This document shows positions 23,412 to 31,110 of a stretch of DNA of 47,124 nucleotides, in pieces. The notes under the pieces were generated by a model. The model ran no database searches. It saw only the letters and a list, made by a program, of their open reading frames with translations, and was not told the origin of the DNA. The number at the start of each line of letters is the position of its first letter. The stretch's first letter is position 1. Position numbers and translations under genes: made by a program. This stretch comes from a virus: the IMG/VR virus record IMGVR_UViG_3300022074_000083, positions 1 through 47,124 of that record; one strand, 5' to 3'.

Positions 23412-23501
23412 ATGAGTATATGGGAATTACTATTCTGGGCTACACTAATTAATTGTGTATGGCTTGGAGGTGCAATAATAATTTTAGGGATACCGACATG
23501 A
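23412..23501 (+). CDS. Tiny membrane protein (29 aa)
   Basis: MSIWELLFWATLINCVWLGG then AIIILGIPT is one hydrophobic segment that spans the membrane. AGAAAGGA lies 6 bases before the ATG, and the stop overlaps the next ATG (ATGA). It is the first gene after the promoter 23360-23388. Function unknown; small early membrane peptides may alter the host envelope or superinfection. Confidence 0.7.
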   Translation: MSIWELLFWATLINCVWLGGAIIILGIPT

Positions 23502-23731
23502 AAACATGGATAGACGACAACAACAAACTTAATATTAATTTTGGTAAGTTTGATGCAAGTTGTAGGGATGGTAAGTGGACATTTTATATTCCATTTAATC
23601 TTCCCACTGGGAATAAATTTAGAAATATAAACGCAAGATATGAATTAGTTGCTAAAGCTACATTTGTTGACAATGATTCATCAGTAGTTAAAAGTTTATA
23701 TATAGAAGACATAAAGGAAACAAACCCATGA
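23498..23731 (+). CDS. Unknown beta-rich protein (77 aa)
   Basis: The start at 23498 overlaps the stop of the 29-aa gene. The sequence MKTWIDDNNKLNINFGKFDA, with WTFYIPFNLPTGNKF and KSLYIEDIKE, is beta-rich with one Cys. A palindrome copy encodes its Leu-Pro-Thr-Gly. No family is recognised. Confidence 0.65.
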   Translation: MKTWIDDNNKLNINFGKFDASCRDGKWTFYIPFNLPTGNKFRNINARYELVAKATFVDNDSSVVKSLYIEDIKETNP

Positions 23732-23979
23732 TGCATATGAAAACAAATCCGTTGTATAAAAAAATGCAAGAGAAAAGTAAATTAGATAAATGCAAAGAAG
23801 CTGAACAAGAGCTTAATAAACTCATAGACTTTTACAGGGATATGACAAAGACCTCATACTTTAGAGGGGCAGATAAAGAAATAAAGAGAATGGAAAAATC
23901 ATTACAGTATCTAGTAGATAATTTTGACCCAAATGAAACTGTGCCTTTTCATCCTGCTCATGGGAACTATAAATTATAG
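23728..23979 (+). CDS. Unknown helical protein (83 aa)
   Basis: Starting in the stop of its neighbour (ATGA), MMHMKTNPLYKKMQEKSKLD is followed by a charged coiled-coil-like helix (CKEAEQELNKLIDFYRDMTK, EIKRMEKSLQYLVDNF) and a short Pro/His tail. It is probably an early accessory protein. No family is recognised. Confidence 0.65.
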   Translation: MMHMKTNPLYKKMQEKSKLDKCKEAEQELNKLIDFYRDMTKTSYFRGADKEIKRMEKSLQYLVDNFDPNETVPFHPAHGNYKL

Positions 23980-24147
23980 ATGAAACAAGAAGTAAAAGAA
24001 TTTGTGTTACCAGATTATTATAATAATTCTAAACCTAAAGAAGATAAAGTAGAAGAGACAAAGCCCAGGAAATGTAATCTATGTTCTAAAGTAATACCTA
24101 TGACTAGATTCCAAAGGTTTTGTTTACCTTGTAAGAGTAGAATATAG
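23980..24147 (+). CDS. Small zinc-finger protein (55 aa)
   Basis: Four cysteines C32-x2-C35 and C48-x2-C51 (CNLCSKVIPMTRFQRFCLPC) form a zinc-ribbon pair separated by 12 residues. The N-terminus is acidic/Lys-rich. The ATG immediately follows the stop of the 83-aa gene. Such small phage zinc ribbons are often annotated as transcription regulators; it is a possible partner for the dispersed palindrome, but this is only a guess. Confidence 0.75.
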   Translation: MKQEVKEFVLPDYYNNSKPKEDKVEETKPRKCNLCSKVIPMTRFQRFCLPCKSRI

Positions 24148-24171
24148 CCATACCCATAGATTATATATAAG

Positions 24172-24194
24172 GCCCCCACATACAGGGGGTTTCT
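24172..24194 (+). terminator. Rho-independent terminator after the zinc-finger gene
   Basis: CCCCC (24173-24177) and GGGGG (24185-24189) with a 7-base loop are followed by TTTCTT. It ends the first rightward operon (23412-24147). The 285 bases to the next gene hold this terminator, an operator-bearing promoter and a leader hairpin. Confidence 0.8.
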
Positions 24195-24298
24195 TATTGT
24201 ACCAATTATTCCATGATTGTCAAATCCATATACATAGATATACTATAGGTATCCCCACTCTCCATAACTGTTAAAAAATATACATTAGTGCGACAAGT

Positions 24299-24327
24299 TT
24301 GACTATGCCCACTGGGAATGATATAAG
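24299..24327 (+). promoter_or_regulatory. Promoter with the palindrome exactly in its spacer
   Basis: TTGACT (24299-24304) and TATAAG (24322-24327) are spaced by 17 bases with a TGA extended -10. The core CCCACTGGG (24308-24316) lies centred between them, where a bound protein would block RNA polymerase. It drives the GP88-like gene and the primase-to-polymerase genes behind it. Confidence 0.75.
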
Positions 24328-24365
24328 TATAGTTAGATGCAAACTTAATTGAAGCATCGGTGTGT

Positions 24366-24414
24366 GGCTTGGTTACTCGGTACAGTTTAGAAGTATACGC
24401 CAAAGTGCCAAGCC
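24366..24414 (+). promoter_or_regulatory. Leader RNA hairpin before the GP88-like gene
   Basis: GGCTTGG (24366-24372) pairs perfectly with CCAAGCC (24408-24414), closing a 35-base loop, 19 bases before the ATG and just before the AAAGGAG ribosome site. It might regulate translation; no known riboswitch class is recognised. Confidence 0.45.
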
Positions 24415-24432
24415 ATAACTAAAGGAGCTTAT

Positions 24433-25083
24433 ATGACTGACAAATTTATTCCCACTGGGATGACTAGAAAAGAAGCCGAGGCGATTATACCAAGACTCGG
24501 TAAAGCAAGTAAGATGCCTTGCAAGACTTTTAACATACCTGCATCTCTCTGTAAAACTGGGGCAAGACTTCGTAAGATAAAAGGTTCTACTTGTTATGGG
24601 TGTTATGCCTTTAAGGGTAATTACTTATTCCCATCGGTACAAGAGGGATTGATGAAAAGGTTCGATGCCTTTTATGAAAATGGCTTTGTTGAGGCCATGA
24701 TAATTATGATTAAAGCTACCAACAAATCTAAATACTTCAGATGGTTTGATTCTGGGGATGTGCATGATATGGAAATGCTAGATAAAATTGTAATGGTTTG
24801 TAATGGTACCCCAGAAGTAAAACATTGGCTTCCCACAAGGGAAGTAAAATTAATTACTGACTACAAGAAAACTAAAAAGTTTCCTAAAAATCTAGTGGTA
24901 AGAATATCTGCCCCTATGATTGATGGAGAGCCAGTCAAGTCTCATAGGTGGACTTCGACAGTGCATAGTGCTAAATTGCCTATAGGTTATGATTGCCCAT
25001 CAAGATTTCAAAACAATTCATGTGGAGACTGTAGAGCTTGTTGGGATAAAAGAATACCAAATGTTAGTTACCATAAACATTAG
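24433..25083 (+). CDS. GP88-like phage protein (216 aa)
   Basis: The cysteine pattern is distinctive: MPCKTFNIPASLCKTGARLR, then GSTCYGCYAFKGNY, and CGDCRACWDKRIP at the C-terminus. This fits the phage gp88 domain family, which has conserved CxxCYAxKG and CxxCxxCW motifs and no established function. The cysteines could bind Fe-S or zinc. Residues YFRWFDSGDVHDMEMLDKIV and VVRISAPMIDG recall a nuclease or radical-type barrel but I cannot assign activity. It has a strong ribosome site and heads the replication operon. Confidence 0.75.
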   Translation: MTDKFIPTGMTRKEAEAIIPRLGKASKMPCKTFNIPASLCKTGARLRKIKGSTCYGCYAFKGNYLFPSVQEGLMKRFDAFYENGFVEAMIIMIKATNKSKYFRWFDSGDVHDMEMLDKIVMVCNGTPEVKHWLPTREVKLITDYKKTKKFPKNLVVRISAPMIDGEPVKSHRWTSTVHSAKLPIGYDCPSRFQNNSCGDCRACWDKRIPNVSYHKH

Positions 25084-25094
25084 AAAGGATATTT

Positions 25095-25208
25095 ATGAAT
25101 AAACTAAAAGAATTTGTAGCATATACTTTTATATTGTTACTACTTGGGAATGTATTGTTAGCTTCATTCTTTGTTACACAGAAGTTAATGATAGGATTAT
25201 TATATTAG
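25095..25208 (+). CDS. Tiny membrane protein (37 aa)
   Basis: MNKLKEFVAYTFILLLLGNV continues LLASFFVTQKLMIGLLY, one long hydrophobic segment with a short basic N-terminus. An AGAAAGGA ribosome site precedes the ATG by 7 bases. Function unknown, probably an inner membrane peptide. Confidence 0.7.
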   Translation: MNKLKEFVAYTFILLLLGNVLLASFFVTQKLMIGLLY

Positions 25209-25220
25209 AAAGGAAATAAC

Positions 25221-25715
25221 ATGGCTATAATAGGACAGATAGGAACACTAGGGGAAGCATTGCGTAGTCAAATAGGTAATGGCTTTTTCTACATGATGTT
25301 TCAAAAAAAGAATGGAAATATGCGTGAGGGCATATACAAGTTTGGGGTTAGAAATAAATCTAAATCTTACATAGATGATAAACCATACACTACCAGTGGG
25401 AATCCATCTACAATGCCTAAAGATTTAGGTATGACTGTATGTGAGTTTAGCAATAGACAATACATAGAAAAACAAGCAGAATTAAATGGAGAACCAGAAT
25501 GGTCTCCCCATGATTTTACTAATCTAAAGTTCCACCAAATACGATTGTTACGTTATGGTGGTACACTAAAGAAAGTAGATATAGAGGAAGACCATATGTT
25601 TAGAGTTACTAAAATACAGGTTGTCCCTCAAGAGTTTGAGCAATCAGCCAAGTTGTTAATGCGTAGTGGTATTAACTTTGATATGGTTGGTATCTCAGAG
25701 TTCTCCAAGCATTAG
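25221..25715 (+). CDS. Unknown protein (164 aa)
   Basis: MAIIGQIGTLGEALRSQIGN has an AGAAAGGA ribosome site. The protein is mixed alpha/beta with basic Tyr-rich stretches (KFGVRNKSKSYIDDKPYTTS) and a beta end (MFRVTKIQVVPQEFEQS). It is followed immediately by a strong terminator. No family is recognised. Confidence 0.7.
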   Translation: MAIIGQIGTLGEALRSQIGNGFFYMMFQKKNGNMREGIYKFGVRNKSKSYIDDKPYTTSGNPSTMPKDLGMTVCEFSNRQYIEKQAELNGEPEWSPHDFTNLKFHQIRLLRYGGTLKKVDIEEDHMFRVTKIQVVPQEFEQSAKLLMRSGINFDMVGISEFSKH

Positions 25716-25727
25716 TTTGGAGTATGT

Positions 25728-25769
25728 GGTGGTGGGTTTATCTTCGCTCCTTGTTCCCACCACCTTTTT
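25728..25769 (+). terminator. Rho-independent terminator
   Basis: GGTGGTGGG (25728-25736) pairs with CCCACCACC (25756-25764), 9 perfect bp with a 19-base loop, followed by TTTTT. It may attenuate transcription into the primase region, since no clear new promoter is seen before 25793. Confidence 0.9.
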
Positions 25770-25792
25770 AATTAGGAGTGATAGGAGATAAA

Positions 25793-26017
25793 ATGAGCGA
25801 CCCACAGTGGGATGCATGGGCAGAGCATATGAAAGAGACCATGCTAGATGATATTGCTATAGATATTTCTAAGGTGCACATAGGTAAAGGGCACTTAGAA
25901 CTAAAATCTGTTATGGATTATGTAAATGCAAAATACAATGACTGGGAAAGATTTATAACTAAAGAAGATATAACAGAGGTATTTAATGAGTACATCAAAA
26001 AAAACCTCAAAACATAA
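25793..26017 (+). CDS. Unknown small acidic protein (74 aa)
   Basis: The ATG at 25793 (MSDPQWDAWAEHMKETMLDD) follows AGGAG by 5 bases and is preferred over an in-frame GTG at 25778. The protein is helical and acidic with a Lys end. It overlaps the next small ORF by 32 bases. No family is recognised. Confidence 0.65.
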   Translation: MSDPQWDAWAEHMKETMLDDIAIDISKVHIGKGHLELKSVMDYVNAKYNDWERFITKEDITEVFNEYIKKNLKT

Positions 26018-26162
26018 ACAAGAACTTACTGATGATATGTTAAGAGAGTTAGATGAACTTACAGATATATTGTCTGGATACTTTAGTATAGGGAAGGATA
26101 CATACCAAATAAAAAAGAGGGAGAAAAATGTCAAGCGAAATAGAAATAGTAAAAAATCTTAG
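25986..26162 (+). CDS. Possible small basic protein (58 aa)
   Basis: MSTSKKTSKHKQELTDDMLR continues as a helical segment and a basic end (KREKNVKRNRNSKKS). It overlaps both neighbours by about 32-35 bases in another frame, as short phage genes often do, but has no clear ribosome site. Coding is uncertain. Confidence 0.45.
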   Translation: MSTSKKTSKHKQELTDDMLRELDELTDILSGYFSIGKDTYQIKKREKNVKRNRNSKKS

Positions 26163-26898
26163 TGTTCCCAGTGGGACTAATAAAAGAATGGATTGTCCTT
26201 TTTGTTATCACAGGAATACATTTAGTGTTAGGAATGAGAATGGTAAATTACTTTGGAATTGTTTTCATTCTTCTTGTAATATCAAGGGAGGAGAACAAAC
26301 TGAATATAGTATGGAAGATATAGAAAATTATTTAAATCCAAAACAAAAAGAGATGGAAAGATTTATTATACCAAAACATTTTATTAACATTCCAACAGTG
26401 CCAGGTTGTATGGCAATGCTACAACGATATGATTTAGATAAATTATGGGGAGAGGGACAGTTAGCTTTTTACTATGATGTAAAACAAAACAGATTAGTAT
26501 TTCCTATCGAGAAAGATAACGTAGTTGTTAATGCTACTGGCAGAAGTTTAAAAGGAGAGAAACCTAAATGGTATATCTATGGTAAGGAAACATACCCATA
26601 CATTGTAGGTAATTCTGATACTGCTGTGCTTGTAGAAGATTGTATATCGGCATGTGTTTTATTTAGTGCAGGTCTCACTGGGATTGCAATACTTGGAACA
26701 AGTTTAAAAGATAGTTACATACCTGTATTTAAAAAATATAAAAAGGTTTACGTTTGTCTTGATGAAGACGCAACAAGCAAGGCTTTTGACATTGCCGACC
26801 AACTAAGGTATTATGTAGATACTGAAGTTAAGATACTCGATGATGACATAAAGTATCTTGGAAACTCAAAAATACAGGGGATGTTTGGTGGATATTAG
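26128..26898 (+). CDS. DNA primase with zinc finger and TOPRIM domain (256 aa)
   Basis: The N-terminal zinc-binding domain has CPFC and WNCFHSSC (about residues 23-50), which reads the DNA trigger. The TOPRIM part has the metal-binding Glu in VLVEDCISACVLF (about 169) and the Asp pair in VYVCLDEDATSKAFDIADQL (about 212). This equals the primase half of T7 gp4; the helicase is a separate gene here. A GAGGGAG ribosome site precedes the ATG. A palindrome copy at 26167 encodes VPSG near its start. Confidence 0.85.
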   Translation: MSSEIEIVKNLSVPSGTNKRMDCPFCYHRNTFSVRNENGKLLWNCFHSSCNIKGGEQTEYSMEDIENYLNPKQKEMERFIIPKHFINIPTVPGCMAMLQRYDLDKLWGEGQLAFYYDVKQNRLVFPIEKDNVVVNATGRSLKGEKPKWYIYGKETYPYIVGNSDTAVLVEDCISACVLFSAGLTGIAILGTSLKDSYIPVFKKYKKVYVCLDEDATSKAFDIADQLRYYVDTEVKILDDDIKYLGNSKIQGMFGGY

Positions 26899-27240
26899 AT
26901 GTGGAAATATATTAATTGTGGTACTGCTTTTTGGTACATTAGAACTGATAGGAAATATCATCACTGCTATAAACCTCATGGGAATAAGTCAGTTAAGATT
27001 AAGATTGGTAGAGCTAACCCAACAGTTTTACAAAACTATTATGTGCATAACCTTCACAGGTGGCTCAAACTTTTTGATGAGGGAAAGATACAGTTGGAAT
27101 GTTACTTACCTAGAATGACATCAAAGAGTAGAAAAGATAATATAGAAAGATTAAAGCAAAACACATTAACAAAGAAAGTAAAAGAGATAATTAAAACAAT
27201 ACAACAAACGAGGAAATATGAAAAAGATAGTAAGAGTTAG
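26899..27240 (+). CDS. Unknown protein between primase and helicase (113 aa)
   Basis: MWKYINCGTAFWYIRTDRKY starts directly after the primase stop. Its first half is beta-like and aromatic, with HHCYKPHGNKSVKIKIGRAN, possibly a DNA-binding domain of the small phage type. The second half is Lys/Gln-rich helical. No family is recognised; it may be a replication accessory. Confidence 0.65.
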   Translation: MWKYINCGTAFWYIRTDRKYHHCYKPHGNKSVKIKIGRANPTVLQNYYVHNLHRWLKLFDEGKIQLECYLPRMTSKSRKDNIERLKQNTLTKKVKEIIKTIQQTRKYEKDSKS

Positions 27241-27550
27241 AAAACTAAATGATATAGACCCATTTGATTGGGAGATAACCTTTGATGATAATACTACAAT
27301 CAATCATAAGCATGAACATTTTTTTAATTTAATACAGAAAGGTATAGAACAAACAATTTTAAAACCAGAAAGAAAGATAGAAGATAACCCAGAACATCCT
27401 CACTTCTTTGTTAAAGACCCAGAAGAAGAAGCCCTAGATATTAAGAACCCTAGGAATAAAGAATTGATAAAACAATTTAGAGAAGATGTAAAGACAATGA
27501 AAGTAAGTGAGTTCAATGCAAAGTACCCATCGAAAAAAATACTTAAATAA
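27218..27550 (+). CDS. Unknown acidic/basic protein (110 aa)
   Basis: Overlapping its neighbour by 23 bases, MKKIVRVRKLNDIDPFDWEI is a small beta domain with DDNTTINHKHEHFFNLIQKG. The rest is a charged Pro/Glu/His stretch and a helical end. An AACGAGG-like ribosome site lies within the previous gene. No family is recognised. Confidence 0.65.
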   Translation: MKKIVRVRKLNDIDPFDWEITFDDNTTINHKHEHFFNLIQKGIEQTILKPERKIEDNPEHPHFFVKDPEEEALDIKNPRNKELIKQFREDVKTMKVSEFNAKYPSKKILK

Positions 27551-27704
27551 CTTAGTGAAACTAATACAGTTGGCAGACACTTTTCAGAGTAAGAAAATGA
27601 AACTTAAAATATTAAACAATATAGAGGCGGATGTTAGAGAGAAAATTGCTAAAACTTCTGATGGACAAAGAGTTCTATCAGAGGACAAAAAACAAAATAA
27701 ATAA
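27516..27704 (+). CDS. Possible small protein overlapping the helicase start (62 aa)
   Basis: MQSTHRKKYLNNLVKLIQLA then MKLKILNNIEADVREKIAKT looks like a genuine helical sequence, but it overlaps the previous gene by 35 bases and the helicase by 74 bases, and its ribosome site is weak. An internal ATG at 27597 is an alternative start. Coding is uncertain. Confidence 0.45.
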   Translation: MQSTHRKKYLNNLVKLIQLADTFQSKKMKLKILNNIEADVREKIAKTSDGQRVLSEDKKQNK

Positions 27705-28848
27705 GAAAACTTTTACTAATGGTTCATATGAACTATACCAAACATTAGTAAAAGCATATGAAGAATATCCAGAGATAGAAGCTGTGGATATGGATACACT
27801 TCGTACATTACATTTTGATAAGTATAATCCTATGATTACTACTGCCAACAAAAGAAATGTAGAAGACTTAATTGATATTGTTAGTGAGCAAGAAGTTCCC
27901 AGTGGGAAAGCAATAGAAGATACATTGAATAGAGTTTACATTAGAGACAAAGCCAAAGACCTGGCAAACATGGCAACAGATGTATTCAATGGTAAGACAC
28001 ATAACTTCCACATTATTCGCACATATCTAAATGACATAGACAATGTAAAAGAAAAAGAAATAGTACCAGTATCATCTAACATAGAAGATATTATGAGAGG
28101 TGTAGATACCTCTAACAATTATCATTTTAATATAAGAGAGTTGCAGGATAGAATAGGTGGCATTGGCAAAGGTAATTTTAGTATTATCTTTGCTAGGCCA
28201 GAGACAGGTAAGACAGCTTTCTGGGTTTCATTAGTCGCAAATGAGAACGGATTTGCCCATCAAGATATAAAAGTACATGCATTTGTTAATGAAGAGCCTG
28301 CAATTCGTACACAAATGAGACTAATTACTGCGTGTTGTGGTATGTCTAGAGAAGAAATTGCGACAAATGTGGACTTAGCCAAGGAGAAATGGTCTCAAAT
28401 CAGCCCTAATATTAAGCTATATGATACTGTTGATTGGGATATGTCAGACTATGATTCCCACTGCGAACAACATAATCCAGACTTATTAATCATAGACCAG
28501 TTAGATAAAGTAAATGTTGGGGGTGCATACAATAGACAAGATGAGAAGTTAAGAGAGATTTATAAACAAGCAAGAGAGCTTTGTAAGAGAAGAGATTGTT
28601 GTGTGATAGGCGTATCACAAGCAAGTGCAGATGCACATGACAGAGAAAGGATAGGGTTTGATATGATGGAGAACTCAAAGACAGGTAAAGCCGCAGAGGC
28701 AGATTTAATTATAGGTATTGGAAAGAAAGATGATTTAGAACAAACATCTATTGAAAGACATTTATCTATTAGTAAAAATAAAATGTCTGGTTGGCATGGC
28801 GTAGTGACTACACAGCTACAAGCAGAACTATCAAGGTTTGTAGACTGA
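27631..28848 (+). CDS. Replicative DNA helicase, DnaB/T7 gp4 type (405 aa)
   Basis: The N-terminal part (MLERKLLKLLMDKEFYQRTK, TFTNGSYELYQTLVKAYEEY) resembles the helical collar of phage DnaB-type helicases. The RecA-like ATPase has Walker A ARPETGKT (188-195, with Ala where Gly is usual), Walker B PDLLIIDQLD and a later CCVIGVSQAS sensor segment. It unwinds the fork and pairs with the separate primase. GAGG lies 3 bases before the ATG. A palindrome copy at 27898 encodes VPSG. Confidence 0.88.
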   Translation: MLERKLLKLLMDKEFYQRTKNKINKKTFTNGSYELYQTLVKAYEEYPEIEAVDMDTLRTLHFDKYNPMITTANKRNVEDLIDIVSEQEVPSGKAIEDTLNRVYIRDKAKDLANMATDVFNGKTHNFHIIRTYLNDIDNVKEKEIVPVSSNIEDIMRGVDTSNNYHFNIRELQDRIGGIGKGNFSIIFARPETGKTAFWVSLVANENGFAHQDIKVHAFVNEEPAIRTQMRLITACCGMSREEIATNVDLAKEKWSQISPNIKLYDTVDWDMSDYDSHCEQHNPDLLIIDQLDKVNVGGAYNRQDEKLREIYKQARELCKRRDCCVIGVSQASADAHDRERIGFDMMENSKTGKAAEADLIIGIGKKDDLEQTSIERHLSISKNKMSGWHGVVTTQLQAELSRFVD

Positions 28849-29060
28849 TGAGAATATTATTATTAATATTATTAGTTACATTTTGTAATGCTTGTGCTTT
28901 TATTGTTGCAAAAGAAACAGCTAAAGTTGTGGACATAATAACAGAGGATAGCCCTAACCCAGAAAAGAAAAAGAAAATATTAGAAAATAAAAAGAAGAAA
29001 CAGAATAAAGCTAAAGAGTTTTATTGTAGTAAAGTAAAAGATGTAGAGAAGTGCGAATGA
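28848..29060 (+). CDS. Small putative lipoprotein/membrane protein (70 aa)
   Basis: The start at 28848 overlaps the helicase stop (TGATG). MRILLLILLVTFCNACAFIV is a signal-like hydrophobic stretch with two Cys; FCNAC is an imperfect lipobox. The rest is a Lys/Glu-rich mature part ending FYCSKVKDVEKCE with two more Cys. It sits between helicase and polymerase and is coupled to both. Role unknown. Confidence 0.65.
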   Translation: MRILLLILLVTFCNACAFIVAKETAKVVDIITEDSPNPEKKKKILENKKKKQNKAKEFYCSKVKDVEKCE

Positions 29061-31084
29061 TTTCCACAGTAGATATAGAAACAACATACGATACTAATTT
29101 TAATCCATCTCCATTTATCGCTACAAATAAATTAATCTCAGTGGGAATAAACAAAGAATATTATTTCTTTAATCATTATGAATTTACTGGTGACGCATCT
29201 AAAAGTTTTAATGCAGTACAAGAAATACTAAATCAAACTACAGTATTGATAGGACATAATATTAAATTTGATTTAATGTGGATGTTAGAAGCAGGATTTA
29301 AATACAGTGGTGCAGTCTATGATACAATGATAACTGAATATGTTTTACTTAGAGGAACAAAACAATCTTTAAAATTATCAGAGTGTTGTAAGAGAAGACA
29401 CTTAGGTACTAAACTTGTAAACAAAGTAGACCAATATATTAATGATGGTAAATCATTTGGAGATATACCAATAGATATTTTAGAGGAGTATGGAAGAAAA
29501 GATGTAGACATAACAAAAGAACTCTATGATTCACAACAACATAATTTAAGAGAGGCCACACACTTACAACAAACAGTAAACTTAATGAATGAATTTTTAT
29601 TAGTTCTTATTGAGATGGAAAGGAATGGCGTATTCATAGAAACAAATCTATTAGATGAAGTTGAAAAAGAATTTACAAAAGAATACCACCTTGTCCATAA
29701 TAAAATAAAGACTATAATTCAAAGAGTTATGGGTGATACTCCAATTAATTTATCTAGCCCAGAACAATTATCATGGATGGTTTATAGTAAGAAAGTTGTA
29801 GACAAAAAGGTTTGGTCAGAAACATTTAACATAGGAATAGACAAAGCATCTGGCAGACAGAAGAGAAGAAAAAAATATTCACAGAATGAGTTTGAAGGTA
29901 TCATCCATAAATGGACAGAGCCTATATTTAAAACATCTGCATTACAATGTAAGTTTTGTCATGGTGTAGGTTATGTACAAAAGTATAAAGTAAATGGAGA
30001 GCCATACAAAAATAAATCCAAATGTTCTTCATGTGGTGGAGAAGGTGTAAACTATATTCAAAAAGAACAAGTAGCAGGATTTCAAATACCAGTGAAGTAT
30101 GCTAACGATGTATCAGAGGGTGGATTTAAAACTGATAAAGACACTTTAAAAAGAATAGCATCATATAATTCTGGATTGATAAGAGAGTTTGTAGAGCTAG
30201 TAACAAGACATAACGCACTAGAAGTTTGGCTTAGTACATTTGTTAAAGGTATTAAAGATGCATTGATTGGAGATTATTTACATCCTGCTTTCATGCAATG
30301 TATTACAGCTACAGGAAGATTATCTAGTAGAAATCCTAACTTCCAAAATCAACCAAGAGCAAAAACATTTCCTATTAGAAAAGTTATTCGTTCTAGATTT
30401 AAAGATGGTAAGATTATGGAAATAGATTATTCACAATTAGAATTTAGGGCCGCAGTATTTTTAGCACAAGATAAACAAGGCATAGAAGATATTGTTAATG
30501 GTGTAGATGTGCACCAGTATACTGCTGACATAATTAAATGTTCAAGACAAGAAGCAAAGCCACATACATTTAAACCTTTGTACGGAGGTAAGTCTGGAAC
30601 AGAAGATGAGAGAAGATACTACAAAGCATTTTTAGATAAATATAAAGACATATCAAAGTGGCATGTTGAATTAGAAAACAAAGCTATCAAAACTAAAATG
30701 GTTACTCTTCCCACTGGGAGACAATATTGTTTTCCATACATAAGAAGAATGTCCTGGGGTTCATCAAACTACCCCACACAAGTAAAGAATTATCCAGTGC
30801 AAGGATTTGCAACAGCAGACATTGTACCCCTTGCGTGTATTAATATACACAAACTGATGAAAGAACATGGGTGTAAAAGCCTATTAATAAACACTGTTCA
30901 CGACTCAATAGTAGTCGATGTGTATCCGACTGAAGTAGAAGTTCTAAGTAAAATACTAAAAAAAGGTTGTCTCGATGTGAAAGATGAGTTAAAGTCAAGA
31001 TATAACATTGATTTTAATGTACCCTTAGACATTGAAATAAAAATGGGATGTGATTGGTTAAATCTAGAAGATATAACTAATTAG
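29057..31084 (+). CDS. DNA polymerase A with inserted DnaJ-type zinc motif (675 aa)
   Basis: The 3'-5' exonuclease has Exo I TVDIETT (D6, E8), Exo II IGHNIKFDLMWM and Exo III YGRKDVDITK. The insert has CKFCHGVG (C298, C301) and CSSCGGEG (C323, C326), two of the four CxxCxGxG motifs of DnaJ. The polymerase half has motif A IDYSQLEFRAA (D457), motif B around KPHTFKPLYGG and motif C VHDSIVVD (D616). Motif C has Ser in place of the usual Glu after HD. The start at 29057 overlaps the previous stop. This architecture is the signature of HMO-2011-type phages. Confidence 0.92.
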   Translation: MISTVDIETTYDTNFNPSPFIATNKLISVGINKEYYFFNHYEFTGDASKSFNAVQEILNQTTVLIGHNIKFDLMWMLEAGFKYSGAVYDTMITEYVLLRGTKQSLKLSECCKRRHLGTKLVNKVDQYINDGKSFGDIPIDILEEYGRKDVDITKELYDSQQHNLREATHLQQTVNLMNEFLLVLIEMERNGVFIETNLLDEVEKEFTKEYHLVHNKIKTIIQRVMGDTPINLSSPEQLSWMVYSKKVVDKKVWSETFNIGIDKASGRQKRRKKYSQNEFEGIIHKWTEPIFKTSALQCKFCHGVGYVQKYKVNGEPYKNKSKCSSCGGEGVNYIQKEQVAGFQIPVKYANDVSEGGFKTDKDTLKRIASYNSGLIREFVELVTRHNALEVWLSTFVKGIKDALIGDYLHPAFMQCITATGRLSSRNPNFQNQPRAKTFPIRKVIRSRFKDGKIMEIDYSQLEFRAAVFLAQDKQGIEDIVNGVDVHQYTADIIKCSRQEAKPHTFKPLYGGKSGTEDERRYYKAFLDKYKDISKWHVELENKAIKTKMVTLPTGRQYCFPYIRRMSWGSSNYPTQVKNYPVQGFATADIVPLACINIHKLMKEHGCKSLLINTVHDSIVVDVYPTEVEVLSKILKKGCLDVKDELKSRYNIDFNVPLDIEIKMGCDWLNLEDITN

Positions 31085-31110
31085 TAATTTATATACCCAG
31101 GAGGTATTTT

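Noticed and set aside
24206-24403. Minus-strand ORF of 65 codons in the gap before the GP88-like gene
   Set aside because: It can only start at TTG, has no ribosome site, and covers a plus-strand promoter, a leader hairpin and the palindrome. It is better explained as noncoding regulatory DNA.
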